Shown: one piece after another, positions 58,278 through 64,000 of the stretch | How the letters are laid out: every line of letters starts with the position of its first letter | Numbering within the stretch: the first letter of the stretch is position 1 | NCBI RefSeq assembly: GCF_003946115.1 | Contig: NZ_RHOH01000011.1 | Span: forward strand, 1 to 64,000 | Length of the DNA stretch: 64,000 bases | Direction: 5' to 3' | DNA from: Lacticaseibacillus daqingensis | GTDB taxonomy: Bacteria; Bacillota; Bacilli; Lactobacillales; Lactobacillaceae | The notes under the pieces: generated by a model | Database searches by the model: none | What the model was told of the DNA's origin: nothing | What the model saw: the letters and a program-made list of their open reading frames with translations, nothing else | Translations under genes and position numbers: made by a program

Positions 58278-59663
58278 ATGAAAAACGCACACTGGCGCCT
58301 GTCCGCCCCGCAGGCGATCCTCCTCAGCTTTGCCGCCATGATTGCCGTGGGCACGGTCCTATTGAACCTACCGTGGGCCAGCCAGGACGGGCAGTCGATC
58401 GGGTGGCTCAACGCCTTGTTCACCGCCACGTCCGCCAACTGCGTGACCGGGCTGGTGGTGGTCAACACCATGCAACACTGGACGCTGTTCGGTCAGCTCG
58501 TCATCCTCGCCTTGATCCAGCTGGGCGGGATCGGCTTCATCACAGTGGTGACCGGCACCCTGATCATTTTTCGCCGGCGCATCGGGCTACGGCAGCGCAT
58601 GACCATTCAGACGATGTTCAACGCGCAGGCGCTAGGCGGCATGACGCGCCTCGTGCTACAGGTGCTCAAGTACACGGCGGTGATCGAAGGCGCCGGTGCG
58701 GTGCTTCTGACGATCGGCTTCCTGCAGGCCGACCGCGGCTACACGCTCGGCGAGGCCGCGTGGTACGGCGTGTTTCACGCCATCTCCGCGTTTTGCAACG
58801 CCGGCTTCGACATCGTCGGCGTCAACTCGCTGACCGAGTTCGCCGGCAGCTGGTGGCTCAACCTGACCCTCATGGCGCTGATCACGCTCGGCGGCTTGGG
58901 CTTCGTGGTGCTCCACGAGCTCAAGCACTTGGTTGAAAATCGCCGGCCGTGGCGCCAGCGCCTGCGTCACCTGTCCGTGCACACGAAGCTCGTCTGCTGG
59001 ACCAGCCTCACCCTGTTTGCGGTCGGGACGCTGCTGGTGGCGCTGCTCGAGTGGGGCAACCCCGAGACGCTCGGTAGCCTGGACACGCCGCACAAGTGGC
59101 TGGCCGCGGCGTTCGAGTCTGTCACGCTACGCACCGCGGGCTTCTTGACCGTCGACCAAAACGGGCTGGGTGAGCTGACCAAGCTCGTCGCCGCTGCCCT
59201 GATGTTCATCGGCGGCTCGCCGGCCGGGACGGCCGGTGGGATCAAAACCATCACGCTGGCGGTGCTGGGCGCCGCCGTGCTGTCGGCGCTGCGCGGGCAC
59301 GCGGACTTGGTGATCTTCAACCGCCGCCTGCCCTTGGCCGTGCTCCAGAAGGCGCTGGCCATTGTCGGCACGCTGGGGCTGGTGGTCACCGTGGCCGTCA
59401 TCGGGCTGCATTTTTCCGAAACCGCCAACGCGTTTCACCCCAAGCTCCTGGACCTGATCTTTGAAACCACCAGCGCGGCCGGCACGGTCGGCCTGACCAC
59501 CGGCATGACGCCGTTTTTGACCCCGGTGGGCAAGGTGATCATCGCCTTGTGCATGTTCATCGGCCGCCTGTCGCCGCTCACCATCGCCGTGGCGCTGAAC
59601 ACGCGCCTGGACGCGCACCCGCACACCCTCACGTACCCAGAAGAAGCCGTCATCGTCGGCTAA
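58278..59663 (+). CDS. ktrB: Potassium uptake protein KtrB (TrkH/KtrB family)
   Basis: A 461-residue K+ channel-like transporter with four pore repeats; the selectivity-filter stretches are FTATSANCVTGLVV, ISAFCNAGFDIVGV, SVTLRTAGFLTV and FETTSAAGTVGLTTG, each with its conserved Gly. The ATG at 58278 follows CAAAGGAAGG; the open frame continues upstream without a ribosome site. It lies 17 bases upstream of ktrA, its regulatory subunit. K+ uptake of this type is inhibited by c-di-AMP in relatives. Confidence 0.94.
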   Translation: MKNAHWRLSAPQAILLSFAAMIAVGTVLLNLPWASQDGQSIGWLNALFTATSANCVTGLVVVNTMQHWTLFGQLVILALIQLGGIGFITVVTGTLIIFRRRIGLRQRMTIQTMFNAQALGGMTRLVLQVLKYTAVIEGAGAVLLTIGFLQADRGYTLGEAAWYGVFHAISAFCNAGFDIVGVNSLTEFAGSWWLNLTLMALITLGGLGFVVLHELKHLVENRRPWRQRLRHLSVHTKLVCWTSLTLFAVGTLLVALLEWGNPETLGSLDTPHKWLAAAFESVTLRTAGFLTVDQNGLGELTKLVAAALMFIGGSPAGTAGGIKTITLAVLGAAVLSALRGHADLVIFNRRLPLAVLQKALAIVGTLGLVVTVAVIGLHFSETANAFHPKLLDLIFETTSAAGTVGLTTGMTPFLTPVGKVIIALCMFIGRLSPLTIAVALNTRLDAHPHTLTYPEEAVIVG

Positions 59664-59680
59664 GCCCCAAGGAGGCCCTT

Positions 59681-60319
59681 ATGCAAACTACCCAAGCCCA
59701 CTCATTTGCCGTCTTCGGCCTCGGCCGCTTCGGCACCAGTATCGTGGAACACCTCGCCCGCACCGATGTCGAGATCCTCGCCGCCGACCGCAACCTCGCG
59801 CGCGTCGAAGCCGTCGCCGACCGGGTCGACCAGGCCGTGGCCGGGGATGCCAGCGACCCCGAATTCCTGCGCCGCATCGCGCTGGAACACTTTGACGTTG
59901 TGGTGTTTGCCATGGGTGAAGACTTCGAGTCCAGCGTCATGGGCACCATGCTCGCCAAGGAGCTCGGCTGCAAGCGCGTGGTCGTCAAGGCGCTGGACCC
60001 GCGCCAGGCCAAAATCCTCACGCGCATCGGCGCCGACCAGGTCGTGTTGCCCGAAGTCGAAATGGGCGCCAAAATCGCCAAGAGCCTGATCAACGCCAGC
60101 ATCCTGGACGTCTTCGACCAGATCGACGGCGTCGACATCACCGAGCGCCACCCTGACCCCAGCTGGATCGGCAAGACCCTGGCCGAGGCCAACATTCGCC
60201 GCACCGCCAACGTCGAGGTGCTCGCCCTGATCCGTGACGGCCGTACGCAGATCCCCGTCAATATCAACACGATCTTGGCAGCGGGGGACGTGCTCCTGAC
60301 GGTGGCGAGCAAGGCGTAA
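59681..60319 (+). CDS. ktrA: Potassium uptake regulatory subunit KtrA
   Basis: A 212-residue RCK protein: N-terminal Rossmann domain (FAVFGLGRFGTSIVEHLART, with the acidic residue of AADRN closing the nucleotide site) and C-terminal RCK_C (ERHPDPSWIGKTLAEANIRRTANVEVLALIRDG), the domain that binds c-di-AMP in staphylococcal KtrA. It gates KtrB. ATG 59681 follows AAGGAGG. Second gene of a two-gene operon with a long terminator hairpin after it. Confidence 0.95.
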   Translation: MQTTQAHSFAVFGLGRFGTSIVEHLARTDVEILAADRNLARVEAVADRVDQAVAGDASDPEFLRRIALEHFDVVVFAMGEDFESSVMGTMLAKELGCKRVVVKALDPRQAKILTRIGADQVVLPEVEMGAKIAKSLINASILDVFDQIDGVDITERHPDPSWIGKTLAEANIRRTANVEVLALIRDGRTQIPVNINTILAAGDVLLTVASKA

Positions 60320-60331
60320 GCGTGATCCAAG

Positions 60332-60377
60332 CAGAGAGAGGACCCAGCGGCCGATAAGCCGCTGGGTCCTCTCTCTG
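60332..60377. terminator. Perfect 20-bp terminator hairpin after ktrA
   Basis: CAGAGAGAGGACCCAGCGGC and GCCGCTGGGTCCTCTCTCTG with a 6-base loop and TTT after; convergent with the rsgA-like gene. Confidence 0.85.
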
Positions 60378-60404
60378 TTTAAGGCATTCACACAACGTCA
60401 CAAC

Positions 60405-61328
60405 CTACCGATGGCGGCGTTGATCCAGCTGAGCCTCTCGCATCAGGTTCTGATATCGCAGGAGCACCGCCGGGTCAAGGGCGCCCGCGTCAACCGCCTG
60501 GCGGACGGCGCACCCCGGTTCGCTGAGGTGCCGGCAGTCGCTGAATTGACACTGTTTGGCCAATTCAATAATGGCTGGAAATGCCACGTCCGGATCAAAG
60601 TCTGCCGACTTGATGACTTTGAAGCCAGGCGTGTCGATCAAATAGCCAAACGGTGCGATCGGCAGTAATGCGCTGGCAGTCGTTGTGTGTTTCCCTCGGT
60701 TGTCGCCGGTGCGCGTCTGGTTAGTGGTCTGCAGATCGGTTTGCGCCAAATAGTTGATCAGCGTGGACTTCCCCGTTCCGGAGGCGCCTAACAGCGTAAA
60801 GGTGTTCTGCCCTGGGAACGCGCGGCCGAAGCGGGTCCGCAGGTGCTGATCGTAGATGGACGTTCGCAGCACCTGTAGTTCGGGGTGCGCCGCGCGAATC
60901 TGATCGTAAATACGCTGGCTTTCCGGCGCGTCAGCCTTGGTCACCAGAATCGCTAAGCGCGCATTGGGAATACTAAAAGAAGCCACATACCGATCAACCA
61001 TGCTCAGTGTAAACCGCTGATCCGCGGCGATGGTAATCAAAACGAAGTCAATGTTGGCCGCGACGAGCTGGTCTTTACCCTTTTGATGAAAACTTTTGCT
61101 TGTCGTGCCGCGCTGCTTGCTGAGTTCATTCTGACGCGGTTGTCGCTGTGTGACCTGACCGTCAGCCACCAACACGATATCCCCGACCACCAAGCGACCG
61201 AGCGTCTTTGTCAGCTGTTTAGCCAGTGCAAGGCTTAGCCGCCGACCATTCTCATCCAGGAGATTGACCGTCTTTGAATCAATTGAAGCAACCCGAAACT
61301 GTTCTGCTTTGCTTATGGTGTTCACCAT
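60405..61328 (-). CDS. rsgA: RsgA-like circularly permuted ribosome GTPase
   Basis: A 307-residue GTPase with N-terminal OB-like domain, permuted G motifs in the order G4 (ILVTKADAPES), G1 (LLGASGTGKSTLINYL, about 183) and G3 (LIDTPGFKV), and a C-terminal zinc knuckle (CQFSDCRHLSEPGCAV). RsgA assists late 30S maturation. The sequence is more divergent than the usual housekeeping copy, so a second rsgA may exist elsewhere. Start 61328 with AGAAAGGGTATG. Confidence 0.88.
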   Translation of the reverse strand: MVNTISKAEQFRVASIDSKTVNLLDENGRRLSLALAKQLTKTLGRLVVGDIVLVADGQVTQRQPRQNELSKQRGTTSKSFHQKGKDQLVAANIDFVLITIAADQRFTLSMVDRYVASFSIPNARLAILVTKADAPESQRIYDQIRAAHPELQVLRTSIYDQHLRTRFGRAFPGQNTFTLLGASGTGKSTLINYLAQTDLQTTNQTRTGDNRGKHTTTASALLPIAPFGYLIDTPGFKVIKSADFDPDVAFPAIIELAKQCQFSDCRHLSEPGCAVRQAVDAGALDPAVLLRYQNLMREAQLDQRRHR

Positions 61329-61692
61329 ACCCTTTCTAGTTTCCCGACCGCATATCAGGTTGGTTGAATACGACCGGTTGCATCTGCCATGTTAAATCGC
61401 TCACTTCTTTATCATTTTTCATGACCCTATCATAATCGCACCGCTGACTCAAAGCAACGATTCGTCTCCGCGATCACGTCACAGATCATCTCCTATAAGG
61501 GCGATTAAGCCATCAAACGACCGCCTCAAAAATCTATTCACGCTTCATTAGAGCAATTATTTCATTGCTAAATTTCTAATTAAATCCTCATAACGTGGTA
61601 TACTGAGTCCGATTGAATCATTGATTTATTCCATCTCCTGATCATCACACCGGATAATTTTAGCTGCCAGTCACCCCAACGAGGTCAATGCC
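61329..61692 (+). promoter_or_regulatory. Intergenic region with promoter of the ABC exporter gene
   Basis: AT-rich, gene-free. Extended -10 TGGTATACT at 61596-61604, about 90 bases before the ABC gene. No operator or riboswitch recognised. Confidence 0.45.
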
Positions 61693-63330
61693 ATGATCAA
61701 AGCCCTGCTGCAAAAACCCTTCATCAACAAGCGCCTCCTCGCGCTGACGCTCCTGTTTGCGGCGCTGACCGCGCTGGAAGGCGTGGTCACCCCTTACGCC
61801 CTCGGTGGCGTGACCGACGCCATCACCCACCGGTCGATGAGCGGCGTCATTCGCGCAGCGCTCATCGGGGCCATCGGGCTGATCGTCATTCGCGTGGCGT
61901 TTTTCCTGATGACGTATTTCATGGCCAAACTGCGCCAGGCCGCGACCACCACACTGCGCCAGCAGCTGCTGGAGGCGGGCCTCGCGCGCACCGCCCGCAC
62001 CGAGAGCGCGACGCTACTGGCCAAGATGTTCGGCGATGTGAAACAGATCGAGCAAAGCGCGGTGATCGGGCTGGTGTACATGCTCTACTCGCTACTGCTC
62101 GCCACGGCCGCCACGCTGTACATTTTCAGCATCAACTGGCAGGTCGCCACGCTATTCATCCTGTTCCCGTTCCTCTCGCTGACGATCCCACTGCTGACCA
62201 AGAAGCCGGTGAAGCGCGCCAGCCAACTTTGGAGCACCCGCAATGCCTCCTACACCACTGCGGTCACGGAGGCGTTCCAGGCGCGGCGCCTGATCCTGGT
62301 GTACGGGCGCCAGCCCTACTTCCTCGCCCGCAGCCGGCAGGTGCTGGACGCAGAGCAAACAGCCTCTGTGCGCATCAGCGTGATGCAGGCGGTGATCACG
62401 TTCTTCAGCGCCACGCTGGAGCTGATCGGGATGTACCTACCGTTCGTGGTCGGTGCCGTGTTCGTGCTGCGCGGCCAGCTCACGGTGGGGGCGCTGCTGT
62501 CGGTATTTCTCGCATCAGACCGCATTGTCAGCCCGGTTGCCAGCAGCATCAACTACTATGGCCAGCTGGTGGCCGCCCAGCCACTGATCGACGAGATCGC
62601 CACGCTGACCGCGCCGGCCGCTACCGAACCCGCGTTGCAAGCGGTGGGCGCCGGACCGGTCGTCGCGCTGCAAAACGTGCGCTATCAGCCCGCGGACCGC
62701 GCCATTTTAACCGGCGTCAACTTGGCGATCCAACCCCACACGCGCACCTTGGTGGTCGGCAACTCCGGCGCGGGCAAGTCGACACTGATCGATTTGATGG
62801 TCGGCCTGGCGAATCCGGCGGCCGGCACCGTCGCGGTGGCCGCCGCCAGTGTCCCGGCCTATCTCGCCCAGATCGCCTATGTGGCGCAAGCGCCGCGCGT
62901 GTTCTCCGAGTCGTTGGCCTTCAACCTGACCTTGGGCGAAAACGCGGATGAGCCCGCGCTACTGGCCGCCCTGCGTCAGGCCGGCCTGGCGGAGCTGGCC
63001 ACTGCGGCACAACTGCACGAGCGGCTCGGCGAAGGCGGCCGCCAGCTCTCGGGCGGTGAGCTGAAAAAACTCGACATCGCCCGTGCCCTGCTGCACCAAC
63101 GCGCGCTGACGATCATCGATGAGGGCCTGTCCGGCCTCGATGCCAAAAGCGCCGCGTCAGTGAGCGCGGTGATCCGCCAGCTCCCCGGCACGATCATCGA
63201 GGTGGAGCACCGGGTGCCGCTTGCCGCGATGGCCGACTACGATCAGATCCTCGTGGTGGCTGACGGCCATGTCACCGCTCTGGCGCCGGACCAGACAGCC
63301 GCGGCGGTGGCGACCGGCTTGTTTATCTAA
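61693..63330 (+). CDS. ABC exporter half-transporter (fused permease and ATPase)
   Basis: A 545-residue type IV exporter subunit: six transmembrane helices (residues 1-300) and a nucleotide-binding domain with Walker A VVGNSGAGKSTLIDLM (about 355), Q-loop YVAQAPRVFSE, signature LSGGELKKLDIARALL (about 453), Walker B ALTIIDEGLSGLD and H-loop His in IEVEHRV. The N-terminus and NBD are somewhat short. It probably works as homodimer or with a partner elsewhere; substrate (peptide, lipid or drug) unknown. Start after CGAGG. A small membrane protein follows. Confidence 0.9.
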   Translation: MIKALLQKPFINKRLLALTLLFAALTALEGVVTPYALGGVTDAITHRSMSGVIRAALIGAIGLIVIRVAFFLMTYFMAKLRQAATTTLRQQLLEAGLARTARTESATLLAKMFGDVKQIEQSAVIGLVYMLYSLLLATAATLYIFSINWQVATLFILFPFLSLTIPLLTKKPVKRASQLWSTRNASYTTAVTEAFQARRLILVYGRQPYFLARSRQVLDAEQTASVRISVMQAVITFFSATLELIGMYLPFVVGAVFVLRGQLTVGALLSVFLASDRIVSPVASSINYYGQLVAAQPLIDEIATLTAPAATEPALQAVGAGPVVALQNVRYQPADRAILTGVNLAIQPHTRTLVVGNSGAGKSTLIDLMVGLANPAAGTVAVAAASVPAYLAQIAYVAQAPRVFSESLAFNLTLGENADEPALLAALRQAGLAELATAAQLHERLGEGGRQLSGGELKKLDIARALLHQRALTIIDEGLSGLDAKSAASVSAVIRQLPGTIIEVEHRVPLAAMADYDQILVVADGHVTALAPDQTAAAVATGLFI

Positions 63331-63391
63331 GTTGCGGCTTTGGGCGAATCATGCGACACTACAGGCAACCCAACGAAGGGATGTGGCTGCC

Positions 63392-63667
63392 GTGTTTCCC
63401 ATTGGTCTGACCCTCAGTCTGACCGCGCTCACCATTTTGCTCCTGATTCGAGACCAGTTCGTCCGGCGCTACCTGCTGTCCACCATGAGCATCAGCCTGA
63501 CCTTCGGCTACACCGCCCTGCAGCTGTACGCCGTGACCATCGCGCAGGACGCTGGGGCCGCGCTCACCAGCACCACCACCCCTGCGGTGGCCGAGCTCGG
63601 CGTCAGCGCGGTGCTGCTGGCGGTAGCCTTCATTCGGGCACTGCGCGAGGAAGTGCGGCCGCACTAA
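63392..63667 (+). CDS. Small membrane protein, 91 residues
   Basis: GTG-started frame with about three hydrophobic stretches (MFPIGLTLSLTALTILLLI, LLSTMSISLTFGYTALQLYA, LGVSAVLLAVAFI) and a short charged tail. AAGGGA lies upstream with rather long spacing. It comes 61 bases after the ABC gene and may be co-transcribed. No family recognised. Confidence 0.55.
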   Translation: MFPIGLTLSLTALTILLLIRDQFVRRYLLSTMSISLTFGYTALQLYAVTIAQDAGAALTSTTTPAVAELGVSAVLLAVAFIRALREEVRPH

Positions 63668-63675
63668 AAATGATC

Positions 63676-63724
63676 GCACCAAACAGGACCCCGACGCAGT
63701 TATGCGTTGAGGCCCTGTTTGGTG
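63676..63724. terminator. Bidirectional terminator
   Basis: CACCAAACAGG.CC.CGACGCA and TGCGTTGAGG.CCTGTTTGGTG form a long interrupted stem between convergent genes. Confidence 0.7.
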
Positions 63725-63738
63725 TCGCGATTGTCATA

Positions 63739-63996
63739 TCAGGCGGTCACAATGACCTTGAGCTTAAGCCCCAGGCCGGCTGCGTAACGATTCAGCGTTT
63801 TGAACGAAGGCACCGAATCCAGCCGTTCAACCTTAGCCAGCTGAGGCTGCGACATGCCGATTCGAGCGGCCAACTCACGCTGCGACACCCCACGGCGCAC
63901 GCGCTCGCTATGCAGTTGGGCAAGGGTGTCAATACGCGTCAAAACTGGCTGCGGAAGCGCGGTCGTCTGCGCCCGGTAGTCTTGCCAAGTCGCCAT
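63739..63996 (-). CDS. XRE-family antitoxin (HigA-like)
   Basis: An 85-residue helix-turn-helix protein (RRGVSQRELAARIGMSQPQLAKVERLDSVPSFKTLNRYAAGLGLKLKV), the layout of HigA/antitoxin proteins that follow a RelE/HigB-type toxin gene. The toxin, if present, would be just beyond the right edge of the window, so the pair cannot be confirmed. ATG 63996; the ribosome site is mostly outside the window. Confidence 0.75.
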   Translation of the reverse strand: MATWQDYRAQTTALPQPVLTRIDTLAQLHSERVRRGVSQRELAARIGMSQPQLAKVERLDSVPSFKTLNRYAAGLGLKLKVIVTA

Positions 63997-64000
63997 CCGC

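Overview
The window looks like an origin-proximal piece of a high-GC Lactobacillaceae chromosome, probably Lacticaseibacillus or a close relative (genus inferred from gene content and codon use, not from a marker gene). Supporting features are phosphoketolase plus acetate kinase, three PTS clusters, a Ddl ligase with Phe at the position linked to vancomycin resistance in lactobacilli, a Lactobacillus-type holin-like toxin, and the gdpP-rplI-dnaB and purA block. Two parS-like sites (33380, 41212) and two Noc-box-like sites (42742, 46127) fit proximity to oriC. No rRNA, tRNA or CRISPR array was seen.

Layout. 1-4.3 kb: the end of an IS30 transposase, then a leftward amino-sugar operon (GntR regulator read through in frame into PTS EIIB, then EIIC, EIID, EIIA, nagB). 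4.3-11.3 kb: a MITE-like element, a sigma factor with a membrane partner, two tandem glutamine-amidotransferase hydrolases, a baeRF-type protein with a structured leader, a YxeA-like protein, an XRE/DUF2975 pair and an orphan membrane protein. 11.3-20 kb: mosaic repeats, phosphoketolase, a solo TnpB element that may separate a small membrane-protein gene from its promoter, and a TetR/YhgE pair. 20-30.6 kb: two sugar-uptake clusters. One is ascorbate-type PTS with a SIS protein and a PRD activator. The other is AT-rich, with mannose-type EIIABCD, a deglycase-like SIS protein and a second PRD regulator, behind a cre site and a palindrome.

30.6-41.2 kb: ackA, rarA, parS, small genes, a lipoprotein, a purine permease, a D-2-hydroxyacid dehydrogenase divergent from ddl, and a flavin oxidoreductase followed by a parS-like palindrome. 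41.2-42.1 kb: a dense RNA region with a type I toxin and antisense RNA, a second small RNA, and a leader-controlled LysE exporter. 42.8-50.3 kb: XRE membrane regulator, purA, a four-repeat beta-rich protein, dnaB, rplI, gdpP. 50.4-64 kb: acetyltransferase, small membrane proteins, a second type I toxin-antitoxin-like locus of unfamiliar sequence with a decayed duplicate, a niacin transporter with its NiaR regulator, a P-type Ca2+ ATPase, KtrB/KtrA potassium uptake, an RsgA-like GTPase, an ABC exporter, and a HigA-like antitoxin at the right edge.

Two kinds of intergenic structure recur. One is a mosaic repeat whose end (AACCAGAGC) abuts stop codons. The other is a set of hairpins whose stems differ but whose loops keep the motif TAAGNNCG. 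These, the 52 kb toxin-like locus, the regulator-EIIB fusion and the structured leaders are the least conventional features.
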